The notes beneath the pieces were generated by a model that saw only the letters and a list, made by a program, of their open reading frames with translations, was not told the origin of the DNA and did no database searches. Shown here piece after piece: positions 22,472-35,600 of a DNA stretch of 64,000 nt; position 1 is the stretch's first letter; the number at the start of each line of letters is the position of its first letter. Location: positions 60,340,296-60,404,295 of the forward strand of contig CM064872.1 in NCBI GenBank assembly GCA_032719365.1. Reading direction: 5' to 3'. A program made the position numbers and the translations under genes. This stretch comes from Prinsepia uniflora. Taxonomy: Eukaryota; Streptophyta; Magnoliopsida; Rosales; Rosaceae.

Positions 22472-23638
22472 TGATAGGACTTTCCTTGAAATCACCTCGA
22501 TACTCGTGAAAGGGTATGCTCTCGTGTGACACAAACACTTAAAATTCCCAAAGTATCCCCAATCCGGATAAATACAAAAATAGTGTCGGACAAAGGACAA
22601 ACTCTAAGTGTCGGTCGTAGATGAAAACTCAGAATTAAATAATTATATAGAGCACTAGACATGAAAATAAACAACCATGACCCTACTCTGGTTAACAAAA
22701 GCGTGCAATCCCAGGTACCTAGCCTCAGCCTCAATACAGCCCTCGTCTCGTGAACAACTTGGAGGGTATAAAAAACCATAAAAACCGTGAGTGGACAAAA
22801 ATAATGCCTTTAGAAAACCATTTTTCAGAAATAATCATTTTCCCCTCTAGTTTTTAAAAACATGCATGCATAAGAAGATAAAAAATTCATTTCAGATAAA
22901 ACGGTAAAATATATAAAACCATGGGTCCAACATAAATCATGTCAAACATATAAATTCCTCTGGCCCACATTTCCCTAAGATCACTGTTCATAAATAATTT
23001 AGAAACCCCTGGACATAAACAACCAATCATAGTCAAACCTCAAATCCGGCTGGTCCAACCAGCCCATCCCCTGTACTACGAGAAGACGTCAAGGAACTGA
23101 CAAAGTCTAACCCCATCGACATCCGAGTTCGTATCCATGAATCCTTGGAGTCCAACTCCAGAATAGCAATCCAATCGCATGAGGATGAACATACTGAAAA
23201 AATAGTTTGGAGAAATACCTTTTAACATGCTTTTGAAATACCCCCAAGAGCCCCAAAACATTTGCAACTTAGGCCTGAGCCCAAAATCCTTTTTTTTTTT
23301 CCCCAAAAACCACCATAATCTATGTTTGGAAAACCAACTCCCAAATATATATTCTAAAACTAGGCATTTATCTAGAAAACATTTAGAACCATATATTCAA
23401 ATCATAGCAATCCAAATCATTCCATAAAACCATATAAATATGTAACTATGCATGCATCACATTTAACAAATAAACTGTCCACTCACAATCCAACTAATAG
23501 CCCAATCCCGAGCTGTGTGCTCCTCAAAAATCTCCTGAGCATCCTGGCATGTCGAACTTATTCCCAGGGGCCACTAACAATCCATATTACCTCGTATGTA
23601 AACCCCCCCAAGTCTCGGGATAGTACACACATCCTGAA
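22472..23638 (-). mobile_element. Element A, 5' LTR (downstream part)
   Basis: On the minus strand it ends ..GGAAAGTCCTATCA at 22472. 22985-23638 matches A's 3' LTR at 8073-8757. It shows the symmetric motif pair also seen in L: gtgagtggacaaaa near 22790 then catgcatgcat near 22862, and atgcatgcatcac near 23448 then gtccactcaca near 23478. The upstream remainder was displaced rightward by insertion of B at about 23639. Confidence 0.75.
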
Positions 23639-25008
23639 TGACAAAAGCCCTCCCGGATAATCGAGGGGAGCCTCATTCCGTTTAATAGATAGCTTGAAAT
23701 AACTAGTTTACACAAAATAGTAACGATAAAAAAAATATTTCTATCAGACAAGGGATATTACAACCAATTACAAAGCATAAGTATACTATTAAATACATAC
23801 AAAAAGGGAAGTCCAGTCTTACCCTAGCAAGTTGTAGAGTGCGCAGAGTCTAACTTATTTATGTGCCTCAGACCGGAAAACCGATCCCTGATCTTTAGTC
23901 ACGACCTGGAGGGTAATTATAAAACACAAAATTGTGAGTGGGCGAAAGGGAAAAGTATATGGTAAAAGAATTCAAAAAAAAAAATATCTAGTTAAAACAT
24001 CAAAGTTACCCTTCATTTTACAAAACCATGCATGCATACAGAAAACTAATAACTTTCAATAAAATGTATAACCAACCGAGAAATCTCAAAAACGTGCAAG
24101 TATAAGAAAATCCAGTAAAAATCATAAAGCAAGTCTACACATAACACCATATCAGAATCATACTCGCAACCATGTACCATCAGCCAACCCGTCCTCAGTT
24201 CTTGCAAGTCAATCATCGCATCAAGTATATGTTACTAGTAGCCCAAAATCACTCGGGAAAACTGAGCCCAGCTCTAGACGTCCGAGTGCCTGGGAAAACA
24301 AAACCCAGCTCTGGATGTCCAGGTATCACCTAAGGAAACAGAGCCCAGCTCTAGACGTCTGGGTGTGGACCGATCCCAGGAAAGCAAAGCCTGGCTCTGG
24401 ACTTTTGGGTACTAGTCCAAATAACCGTCTTAGGAAAACGGAGCCCTGCTCCAGACATTTGAGACCTCGATCGTATCACGTTGAGGAAGGTTGTCCAAAC
24501 ACATTACCGTCCATAATCACATCCAATCATATCACATATGACCAGATTCATATAATAAGCATATCATCTCTTAAAACCCAGGCCTAAGCCCTAATCACAA
24601 GTACGTCAAACCTCGTAAAAAGTGCTATTAAAATATTAGTTAAATATTCATAGAATCTCCAAAATTTCATATGAAATCTCAACCAATCAAACATCATCAA
24701 CACATACTAAAAACCATTTAAAATAGTTAAGCATGCATGCATAACGTTTAAACAAAAGAAAAGTAAACTCGTAGGTGTTATATCGCTGCTCAAAAGTGAT
24801 TTGGCTTCTCCTAACTAGCTCCCAAAGCCATATTTCCTGTCAAATTTATAATTCTCAGGTCATAAAAGGCATGCCTAAGTTCTCGAAGAAAACTCTAGGT
24901 CCTATGATTTAATTACTAATTTTTACGAATTTAAAACGCGAAATATACACTAAAAACCCTTCGAAACGGTGTCTGATCGCCTCAAAACCACCAATATTGA
25001 ATTCAGGA
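23639..25008 (-). mobile_element. Element B, 3' LTR, distal part
   Basis: The left edge is taken at TGACAAAAGCCCTCCCGG (23639), where similarity to A's LTR ends. The region contains ctggagggtaattataaaa near 23910, gtgagtgggcg near 23934 and catgcatgcat near 24028 and 24731, the same landmark order as the other LTRs here. A minisatellite lies at 24240-24470. The LTR is interrupted at 25009 by an L-family LTR. The exact left edge is an estimate. Confidence 0.6.
24240..24470. repeat. Minisatellite in B's LTR
   Basis: About five imperfect units of 40-60 bp, each with the core ggaaaac.gagcccagctct followed by agacgtctgggt or a variant. It sits where other LTR families here carry different tandem repeats. 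Confidence 0.75.
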
Positions 25009-28000
25009 TGATAGAACACATCCCAATCCCCCTGGATTATCGTGGGATATGCCCTGCTCCCGTCTGACACCACGTTCCAGACTAGGGATAAGATCGTAAC
25101 CCGCTCGGGGTTTCTAGAGTGCTCAATGATTTTCAGAGCATGCATCGACATGTGATGTCTCGGTCTCTGCTACAGCCCCTATCCGCGATCAACCTGAAAG
25201 GTATTAAAAACATTAAAATTCTGAGTGGACAAAAATAAACAGTTATAAAACCATTTAACAAAAATACAATTATACCATTCACTTAAAAACATGCATGCAT
25301 CAGAAAACAAGTATCTCAAATACGTTCTTAAAAGAAAATTATATTGCTTTTCAAATCTATACACAGTGAAAACATTTATCAATCAAAGTCATTTCCTCAG
25401 TAGGGTCTCAGCCCAAAACCAAATCACGTAGGGTCTCCGCCCAAATCCAAAACACGTAGGGTTTCAGCCCAAAACTAAATCTCATAAAATATCTCAATAG
25501 GGAATCTACCCGAAACATTGACTCACATCCGAAGTCGTATGAAAACATGATCAACCCATCCTCTTTATCCAATCTCTAGCCAATAATCTTAATAGTCGTG
25601 ATATCAGCTCTATGTGTGCGACTTGAGATTACACGTTCGAGTATACACCCAGGATCTACGACATCTGAGTGGTAACTCAGGATTGGAGCCCCTAGCTCGA
25701 CATCTGAGTGATACAATTCGAAGGCTTAAAACCCCTGGCTCGACGTCTGAGTAATGTCAATCTCTAACACCTCTGAGCTTGAGGAAGCTACTCACTTCAA
25801 GGTAGTATAATCACAACCTCTCCAGGATCTACAACATCTGGAGGCTACCGCGCCAGGATCTACGACGTCTGACGGGAACAATCACATCATAGAGGATGGT
25901 ATTGTGGAAAACATTTCACAAACATCAAATCAGCTCAAAATTCTCAATGAGGCCTACGCCTGAAATATAATTTCATTAAATCAATTTCCACAAAACCATC
26001 ATATAAACAGTGTCCAAAAACATTTCATAATCCTATCAAATCAAATCTTGTAAATCCACAATAGGGTCATAAACCTGAAATCCCATATCATAAATCGGAA
26101 CAGGGTCACAAGCTTGATATCTCTCCAAATCAAAACATTGTTCAGTTTCCCATTTGACTATACTTTAAGTCAAACCTTAAACCAACTGAACATAAGCTGG
26201 AAACATTATTTCCAAATCCGAAAACCATTTCACAATTCAAATCACTGTTGAAAATCACCATTGACTGTAATCCAAGTCAAGGTCAATAATTAACTGGGTC
26301 TCATGCCTGAAATAGCATTTCATACATCTCCGTGAAATCATTCAAAATCGATAATTAAATCCCCAATTTCGTGCCTCTCTGTGAAATCATTCAAATCACA
26401 TAAATCACATGCACGTAGAAAACTCGACCTAAGCCAGAGTATCATATAAAATAAAAATCTCGAAATACGTGCAATATAACACTTTCCACAAAAATGCCAA
26501 ATTATATTCAAATCATATCCAATCAATGCATCTCAAATCATGTTCATAAAACATATAAAACATATAAAACATTTATGCATGTATCATTTCATAAATCAAA
26601 AGTCCAATCACAGACCGTCCAAGTTGCGCGCTCAAATCTTGCACCGTACGCCACTCCGAAGCTAATCCAACGTCTCTTGGACGTCTGGACCTGTCCAAAT
26701 CATACCCAAAGGTCATTATCAACCTGTACAAGTGTAAACCATAAACCCTCAAAACTCCTGGAAAATGAAACATGTCCCGATCACGTTTTTGGAGACTAAA
26801 AACCACTAAATGACCTATCAAACGATCTCTGATCGACCTGAAACCACCACCATTGGATTAAGAACGTCAAAAATTATTGAATAAGATTGATTTGATCTTG
26901 AAATGCCTACAAGCCCACACGCGCCGGTCAAAGTCCAGTCCACGACAATCAATGCTAGTTGACGTCACGTTGGTTAATGTTGATCTCACCTACTAACGTT
27001 AGCCTAACAACTCTAACATCTGACAGCTCTGACAACATGACACGTGTCACTGACAAGTCTGACACCCCTTTAACACATTGACATGTGGCACCACTCCACT
27101 GGTCCACGTAGTTTGACATTGATGACGTGGACATGCCACATCAGCTCCCATATCACCTGATAAGTCCTGACACCATGCCACATGGCACCACCTTACTAGT
27201 CCACCTGGTTTGACATCGCTGATGTGAACCTGCCACATAATCCTGACACCCTTTCACCGATCACCATGTGGCACTACCTGGTTGACCACGTGGCCTGACA
27301 AGATGTCGTGGCTTGCCACGTCATCTTTGTCAAGCTCTAGCCAGGTCGACCTAAACCACTATAAAGGGTCATTAGACCCGCAACCTTGACCCGGTCGTAT
27401 CTTCACCATTCGACCACCAAAAACTACCATCTTTCTTCCATTACACTCGTCTACTTCCCAGAAAGGGATCTGCAATGTCAAATCAAAGAAAAACGCATGA
27501 ATCTCACTTGTCCAAATAAAACCTTCACGGGCCAGTTTCAAGCCTTCACCTGAGCTCCTCTCTGCGTCCATTTTCCTCGTTTTTCAACCCAACATACTCG
27601 TAAAAGCACATAGAAGACACCACTGGCCTTAGTTTCGATCCAAAACATCAAAAAATCAAAACCCAAAATTTGAAGCAAAATGGGTTTACGGGTTTACCTG
27701 GGTTTCTGGGTTTCCAGCCACCGTGGTGGTTCCGCCGCGTCCCTCGCCGTCTCTCAGTCTCACCCTCAATCTCTATGTGGCCTCAAACTGAAATGGAATA
27801 GAGAAGGGAATGGGTTTGGGTTTTCGTGTGGATAAAAATGGAAAAGGAAAATGTGAGATGCATGTATGAAGACGAGGATCAATGGATGAGTGACACTTGT
27901 CATTCATCTATTGGTCTAGAACTGATATTTTGGGCCTACTAAAGACAAAACCAAAAGTTAACTCCTCATAAAACTTGCAATTATAAATAGTACAAAAAAT

Positions 28001-28254
28001 CGTTCTTGACCCATATATTTATCGTACGATGTTCGATTTCAACGTGTCGCATGTCTACGGACTCGTATCATCTCTATCTACATAATGGACTTCGATCCAT
28101 ATGCATTTGACTTCTCGGTTCAAAAGTCAACATATTCACCCGTTCAGGGGTAAAATTATCATTTTACCTCGATTGTCCAATAATCCTCAATTAATCATCG
28201 ATAATTCGCAATTAATCCTTAATTAATCCTGTATATTTGGGACGGGTCGTTACA
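25009..28254 (-). mobile_element. L-family solo LTR in element B
   Basis: 3,246 bp, from TGATAGAACACATCCC to ..GGGACGGGTCGTTACA on the plus strand. Flanks are CAGGA (25004-25008) and CATGA (28255-28259), a 5-bp duplication with one change. There is no primer site or purine tract, hence a solo LTR. The terminal hairpin is decayed (gtctgacaccacgttccagac). Internal repeats carry ggatctacgacatctg and gctcgacgtctgag (25650-25880), and three imperfect units rich in CCACATGG/CCACGT lie at about 27060-27330. Confidence 0.82.
27060..27330. repeat. ACGT/CCACATG-rich tandem units
   Basis: Three imperfect units of about 80-100 bp, each with gacatgtggcacc or ccacatggcacc, then tggtccac.tggtttgacat and a tgccacat box. 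They include TGACGTGG and CCACGTGG cores of the type bound by plant bZIP factors. Confidence 0.6.
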
Positions 28255-29004
28255 CATGAGGTTGAAAGCTATTGGACACGTGTCGATGTGCCTTGGGACT
28301 TGAGCCCATACGCCATCACGGGCTAGTAGAAGTTCTGCAGCTAACTCACCCAAGGCCACGCACCTACACATGAGTTCCCACGCGTAACTATAGTGATCGC
28401 TGACATCACCTGAGATCTAATAGCACCTAACAATATTTTCGCATGGCACTTGTTGACACATGCCACGTGGCACCACTCACCCACGACCATGTGTCACGTG
28501 CTGACATGATGTCACCTGATGACGTCATGTTGACATCATCTTGCCACATCACCTCTAACAACCTCTGTCTGCTCGCCATCTGGAACCACTCAGCCACGCC
28601 CACGTGGTCTGACATGATGATGTGGCAGTCCACGTCATAATCGTCAACCTCTCGAAGGGTCGACCCGATCCTCTGTTTCGAGTTTTTCGACCCAGCAGGT
28701 CGATCTGATCCAGAATTGCATGATTTTCAACCTTTTCCTTCCCTTTTTCGACCAAATCCCTTGTAAAGATCCCTAAATCAGTTTTATTCATTGAAAAACA
28801 GCTATAAACCCATACATGAGCTGCAAAACGTTTCCTAGAAATTCTTCTTCAGTTTTGAGCAATTTTTATGTCCAAAACCTCTTATAAGGTACTGAGAATG
28901 TTCGTATGGACTCACAAAGTCAACAAAATACTTCTAAGTGTAAACTAGTCCATTCATAATAAAGTAGTACTTAATTACAATACTCGATGTTCCGCGATGT
29001 TACA
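28255..29004 (-). mobile_element. Element B, 3' LTR, U3 start
   Basis: B's LTR resumes after the L-family insert and, on the minus strand, begins TGTAACATCGCGGAACATC at 29004, directly after B's purine tract. 28390-28640 is dense in TGACATGATGTCA, TGACGTCA and CCACGTGG-like boxes, like A's LTR at 8930-9150. Open frames here (28427-28640, both strands) are products of this repetitive composition and are not called. Confidence 0.75.
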
Positions 29005-30388
29005 ATCTACCCCCTAAAGAAAATTTCAACCTCAAAATGTATTTAAACAAGTGAGGATACTATACTCGTATCTGCGCCGCGAGTTCCCATGTAGCTTCTT
29101 CTACATTTTGATTCCTCCATAGCACCTACTAAAGGAATCGTCTTATGACGGAGTACCTAATCCTTCTGATCTAGGATTTGTACTAGTTGTTCTTCAAAAC
29201 TCAGGTCTCTTCTAACCTCTATGGGTTTCTGATTTAAAACATGTGATGCATTTGGCACGTATTTTCTTAGCATAGAAACATGAAACACATCGTGGACTCA
29301 AGAAAGCTCTCGGGGTAATGCTAAATGATATGATACTGGCCTAATCCTCTCGGTAATCTCATAAGGACCAATATAACGAGGGCCCAATTTTCCTCGTCGG
29401 CCAAACCGTACAATTCCCTTCCAGGGAGATAGCTTCAGAAACACTCGATCACCAACTGCAAATTCCAACGCTCGAGTTTGATGATCGGAATAAATTTTTT
29501 GACAGTCTTGGGCAGCCTTCAATCATTCTCGGATCACCTTAACTATTTCTTCAAGATCATCAACCACCTCTAATGTTGACAGCTTTCTTTCCCCTACTTC
29601 CGTCCAGCAGAAAGGTGTTCTGCATTGTCGACCATAAAGTGCTTCATAAGGAGCCATCCCAATGCTCAAATGGTAGTTGTTATTATACGCATACTCCATC
29701 AATGGTATATAAGTATCCCAACTTCCCTGGAACTGGAGAACATAATCCCTTATCATGTCTTCCAAAATTTGAATGGTTTGCTCCGACTAACCATCAATTT
29801 GGGGACGGAAAGAAGTGCTAAAATGCAGTTTTGTTCCAAAAGCCTCCTTTAAACATTTCCAAAATCAGGATGCAAACCTGGGATCTTGGTTAGATACAAT
29901 TGACTCAGGGGTCCAATGCAACCAAACAATTTTATCCATGAACAAACCTAGCAAGCTGTTCCAACTGATAGTTCTCTTGTACTAGCAAGAAATGGGCTGA
30001 CTTAGTCAATCTATCCACAATTACCCAAACTCTGTCCTATCCTCGTTTCATCCTTGGAAGCTTAAACACGAAGTCCATCGTTAAATGATCCCATTTCCAT
30101 TCTGGTATTGGTAGTGGTTGTGAGGACTATGCAATACTTTTTTGTTCCGCCAGGATGCATTGCGTAGGCTCAACTATGTTCTTCATCCAAAATTTCTTTT
30201 TTCAACTCCTCATCCTCTGGTACACATAGTCGACCTTCTTTCCGAAGAGCTCCAACGTTATTAAGGGTATAATCATAACGGTTCCCTACTTCCACATCCA
30301 TTCTGATATGACATAAAATAGGATCCTAAAACTAGGCCTCAATAATCTGATCAATCAGGATAGGTCTCTCATGAAAGCTCACCAAAAG
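29005..30388 (-). pseudogene. Element B integrase and chromodomain (Tekay/Del), broken
   Basis: Read from 30388 leftward: an N-terminal zone with LHPGGTKKY, the integrase core with MDFVFKL (first Asp near 30074), NQDPRF (second Asp near 29884) and SEQTIQILEDM (Glu near 29788), then YNNNYHLSIGMAPYEALYGR. The C-terminal GPY/F-type region carries VGDRVFLKLSPWKG and GPRYIGPYEI (29298-29522). A group II chromodomain motif LWRNQNVEEATWE lies near 29070-29125; such domains bind methylated histone H3 and steer integration. Many stops (for example TGA at 29523-29525) and frameshifts make it non-functional. The purine tract TTTAGGGGGTAGAT precedes the LTR at 29005-29018. The frame is cut at 30388 by Athila and resumes at 48034. 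Confidence 0.9.
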
Positions 30389-30393
30389 TGCAC

Positions 30394-31907
30394 TGATAAG
30401 CCTTGAATCAAGCATCATTTTATACCCTTTATACTTATCTATTAATGTTTAAATACCAAAAATTTTAGAAAATAATATATTTTGTGAGAAATGTGTGGAA
30501 TTGGATAGAGCACGAAACTACGAGAATTTAGGCAAATGAATCACCTTAATCGGAGTTGTAACGAAGAAGTTATGATCAAATGAAAGGAAGCCACAAAAAA
30601 CAACTCAAGAATTCGGTAGGGACCTACCGAATCCAGAAAAGCAGTCTAGGGAACAGTATCGACTAGTGCCTACTGAAGCCACGTGGATCTTTTCAGCGTA
30701 CGTGTACTGAATAGGACACCTCTTTCATCGGTGCGTTCCTGCCGAACCACAGTTCACTCTTTCAGCAAACGTCAAGCGATTTGGATTGCCTCTTTCGGCC
30801 AATGTCCACCGAAGACGTCTCCAGCTTCCTTGTATGCGTTGACCAGCCCATTAACTCCGAATTTCAGCCCCAGTTTCAGCAGCTTCCTACCAAATTGATT
30901 CTTGTTCAATTTCCAGCAAGCATTTTCCTTCCTTTTGAAGGAAAATTGTCCTTTTTAATTAGGATTTGTTTTCCCTTTTTAAATTAGGAGTTTTTATTAC
31001 CTTTTAATTAAGTTTTGTATTTATTCTCTCTTTAGGATTTAGATTACCTTTTTAATTATGATTTTTATTACCTTTTACCTTTAGGATTTTAATTTAATTA
31101 GTTTAATCCTTTTCCTTTTAGAATTAAATTGTGAACTCCTATTTATTTGAGAATTAATTTTCTCCTATCAATAGGGAGGCTTAGACTAATTGTAAGGGGT
31201 CGCCCATTTTTGTACCAAAACTCTGCTTAACCAAATTTTCATCTTCAATAATTCAAGATTTCCTTAGAAAAATCCAATTGCACCATATTCCATCATAAAC
31301 ACCTTCATCCACGACATATAGGGTAGTTCCCGAGTGTCTCACAAAGGAGTGTCGACCACTTAGCATCCATAGGGAAGTTCCCGAAGAGAAAAAGTGTAAC
31401 ACGACCTCTTTATCTCGTGATTGTCTTTTGTTATTGAATGATCGCTTTGTTAGATTGATCTTTAATATATTATCGCTTTGTTGTGCTTAATGCTTGATTA
31501 GATATAGGGCAATTTCCGAGTCTAAATCATTGAAAGAGTATAGGGTAATTCCCGAGCACGTACTTGAGATAATATGCTTATATTTTGTAGAACTAAGGTT
31601 ATGGAATTTCGTAGATTTTGAAATTTGCATAATTTATGAATGAGCTAGGTTAAAGATGACTTGACCATGTAAATAATATATTAGGTTAGTTTATGTTAGT
31701 TAATCACTTAGGATAATAGAAACAATCAACTACCCCTAATTAATTAATCAAACGATAATCATGCTTAGGTACCCTCAATTCCCGGTTAAGAACGATCCCT
31801 ACTTATCAATGCTACAATCTACAAAAAAAGGTTTTAATTTGCATATGTTTTTATTAAGTGTCGAGTGTGACTTTATGTTTACTTTAATATTTAGTTTTAG
31901 CGTATCA
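30394..31907 (+). repeat. Athila-1 5' LTR
   Basis: 1,514 bp. It lacks about 70 bp present in the 3' LTR (around 47530-47605). The TATA-like position reads TATCAATA (31166-31173), a damaged form of TATAAATA in the 3' LTR. Confidence 0.95.
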
Positions 31908-32667
31908 ATTTTTGGTGTCGTTGTCGGGGAATGAAATAATTTTTTGTATAATTTCGTTTATGTATATATGTTCATAATGTAAATATTATATTCGTAAATA
32001 TTTTCATATTTGTTTAGAAATTGTAATAATTGGGCCTGAAAACGTTTTCTTTGTAAATTTTTCAAAAAAAAAAAATCCTAAATTAAAATTTAAAGAAATA
32101 AAAAAATTATTAAAAAAAAAAGAATTTCAGGAAATTAAAAAAAAAATTGTTTCCTATTAAATGGTTTAGAGTCGCATGAATTCCAAAACCTTTTTCTTCA
32201 AAATCTTACTTTCGGGAACAGGTAGCGCCCCTTTTGTTTACTATCTCCTTAACCCTTCGTAATGTGTGGATTTCATCACCACACACTATAGACTAGAATC
32301 TATGGACATGTGGTGGGGCAGAAGCTGTAAACACTTGGGTTTGGTAAACCTCTATTTTGAAAACTTCCATCGGTTAGTTATGGTGTCAAGGAGGGTTATG
32401 ACTGGTAACAAGTAGGGCACTAAGAATGAGGACTCCAATGGAGTACATACCCTGGCCAGGTTAGCCTCGAGGTGTTCTCGATATTAGGCCTTGCTTCTTG
32501 CGTTACATCTAACCCAACTGGCCATGATTAATGTTGAATGGTGGAGGGGATTGAAATATGTTTATCAGTACGCGCATGCCGTACGCCCAGGAAAGTACTA
32601 TGAGAAGCGAAGTGGGAAAGTTATTCATGTCACTCTAAGACTCTATCCATTGCATTGGTAGATTTCA
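31908..32667 (+). other. Athila-1 primer-binding site and leader, part 1
   Basis: 31913-31930 reads TGGTGTCGTTGTCGGGGA. Plant tRNA-Asp would pair with TGGCGCCGTTGCCGGGGA; the three differences are all C to T. After it comes an A/T-rich leader with A-runs and no long frame, interrupted at 32668 by an L-family LTR. Confidence 0.85.
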
Positions 32668-35600
32668 TGTAACGACCTGTTCCAGAAATCTGGATTAGCT
32701 TAGTGATTAATGACGGATTAGTGAGGTTAATCAGTAATTAGTTGGACGATTTCGGACGGACTGTGCAAAATGACGATTTTGCCCTTGAAATGGGCAAAAA
32801 TGTTGACCTTTTGATCGGGCGGTCAAATGGACTTTGATCGATGACCATGACGTAGTTCGAGACGTCATGAGTACATAGAAAGGTGGCACTTCCGATTCCG
32901 ACATTCAAGGGAAAAGTAATGACGTTCGGAAGTTTGAGGTTTATTTGGTAATTTGGTTGAAATGGGGCACTTTGTTAACTTTTCCAATGACATGGAATTT
33001 TCACGCATTCCGAAGACCGTTAGGTAGGTCTCGATGTCTTGAGTACGATGACAGGCGGAACGCCATCATCGAACGTCGGACGGTTTCGTTACGAGTATAA
33101 TTACGCGAAGGGCAAAATGGTAATTTGAAAAGAAAGGGTAAAATGGTCATTTGTGGCATTGGGAATTGTGCCCAAAGAATTGGTGACACTTGGCTGCTTG
33201 GATTGTTGTTTCCATCAGATTTTGGACTCATGTCCTTCTCTGGATGTTTGGAGAACCTTGCACATCCGCCTTAGTTGTTTTAAATCAGGGTTAAAAATGG
33301 AGGGGAGAAACAGAGAACAGGTCATGTGTGCTTGTGAACCCATGTCCCTCAGACCCAAACCCTGACCCGTGAAGAGTGATTAAGAAAGGAAAGTGAGGCT
33401 GAGGGCTGTGGGAGGCTGGTGGTGGTTTAATCACGACGGTTGCAGGGGATGGTGACCCTTACCGTGAAACACCCTGTGAGGAAAACAGAGGAGGCTTGCG
33501 TTCTCAAAGCCATACAACCCTCAACTCTCAAGATTTGACGGTAGTGTTTGAAGGAAAGATGAAGGAAGTGTTAAGGCGACTCTAGTGATGCCACCGTGGA
33601 GAGCCGCCGTGGACGGTAGCTGGTAAACCCGACACGGTAAGAATTCGGTTCAAATTTAGATACTTGTTTTTAGTATCTAATGATGGCTTCTAATGATTGG
33701 AACATGATTAGGGAGGTCCTATAGGACGATCAGGACTGAATTCGAGGTCAAGGAAGGACGGTAAGTGAATTTCCAGGAAACTTGGTTTTAAAATTCGAAC
33801 ATGGCAAATTTGGTTAGGATCATTAATAAGTGAAATGGTTATTTGGAAGAGGTTTTGGACGAGGAAATTAGGGACAATGATGACTGGAACCATGGAAACA
33901 TATAGGAGGAATTTTGAAGGAAGGAAACTCGATCGGGAAGGTACTTTACCGACTTTATTTGTGAGTTTTGAAAGCGAGATTAAATAGGAAAAGCTTGGAC
34001 TACATTAATAATGAAATCAGGATCGAAAATTACTCAAAAATGAACGAAACCCGTGAACGCCGGTTCGAGTCTGGGCCGGGTCAGCCTGGACCGGTTCAAA
34101 CCGGGTTCACCTGAGGACAGGGATGAACAGTGCAGGCACGTGAGGCCCACGCGCAGCCCATTTGGGTGACGCGTGTGGGCGCGTGGCACGGAATTTGAGG
34201 GTGGTTCCAACATAACTTTTAAAGTATTTGTTGTAACAAACATTTTGGCACTGGTTTCAAGCCGATCGGACATCATCTCGATAGTTTTCTGGATGTCCGA
34301 AGGTTTTAGGGCTCGTTTAAAAATAGTTAATAATTTGGGAAAATTACGGGACCTTAGTATAAGCTTTATTAAGTAGTTAGTGACCTTATTAGGGGATTTG
34401 GACAAGTTCAGGAAAGCCGATGCTATTGGATTGGCCGGGAATGGCATAAATGCACGTGTATCGAGGCGGCATTGCAAACGGTCTGTGAGTGGACTTTGCT
34501 TTCAAACCTATGTTGCATGCATATATGTTTTTATATGTTTTCTATACGCGATTCTATGATTTGATTTATGATCTGATGGTTTACGGTTTTACACGGTTTT
34601 CGAGATATTTACGGAATTTCACGTTTTACGAGATTCCGATCGATGTTGTGATTTGACTATGATTTAGATTATTTGATTTCGGTAATTGAATACGATTTGA
34701 TTTCAAGGATTTGAAATGGATTTTAGAAAAGTGATTTCGGGCTTAGAGCCTTGTTCATGAGATTTCGATATACGAGATTTCGGTTTTGAAACTGGATTTT
34801 GGAAATGAGATTTCAGATTTGGTTTTGAGACTTGGAGAGGAAATCTGGATTTGGGTTCGGGACAGTGGTTCCGGATGCTGGCTTACGGAATCATTATTGT
34901 GAATTCGAATGTGGATTTTCTATGGTTTTCACTGTTGATTGAAAACGATTTTGGGTTTAAAGACTCGGAAAAAGAAAAAGAAAAACTGCTGGATCTGGTT
35001 TTGAGTTTAAAGACTCGGTTGATTGACGGGGGGAAGGCCCTGGATTGATATGTTTTGAGTTTAAAGACTCGGTATATGTTTTGATTTTGAAGACTCGATT
35101 ATGATACCCCCCCCCCCCCCTGAGGCCTGTTGATTGTGTTTTGAGTTTAAATAATCGTTGATATCTCGGGGAAGCCTGATTATTGGGCATATTTTGAGTT
35201 TAAAGACTCCAGCGCACTTGAGATCCAGCAAACTCGCATGATTGATGTTTTTCATTGGTTTTCAGATGTTTTAGGCAGTGGCCCGGATGAATTGGATTTG
35301 ATGAGTATTGGGACTGAGTTCCCGTACTTGAGGTCGATTTGTGATTTTGGGCTGAGGCCCTGGAATTGAATAACGGATTTGATTCGGGTTTTCAATAATG
35401 GTTTTCATTGATGGTTTTTGATATGAAATGGTTTCATAACATGAATTGATATGCATGCATTGGTTTTTACGTGGAGGGTAAAAATGTAATTTTTTCTGAA
35501 CTGTTTTCTAAATTATTATTTATTTTGTCCACTCACAGTCTTTTCATGTTTTCGATACCTTCCAGGTTGTCGCGGTGCGGGCTGTTGATTAAGAGAGACA

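Noticed and set aside
22440..29018. A single LTR between B's purine tract and A's primer site, as in a tandem LTR-internal-LTR array
   Set aside because: 23639-29004 does not match A's 3' LTR (8073-11518), while 22985-23638 does. Two different LTRs meet at about 23639, so B is inserted in A's LTR.
32013..32160. A-rich stretch in the Athila-1 leader as a SINE or poly(A) tail
   Set aside because: There is no pol III promoter boxes or target duplication around it; it is ordinary leader sequence.
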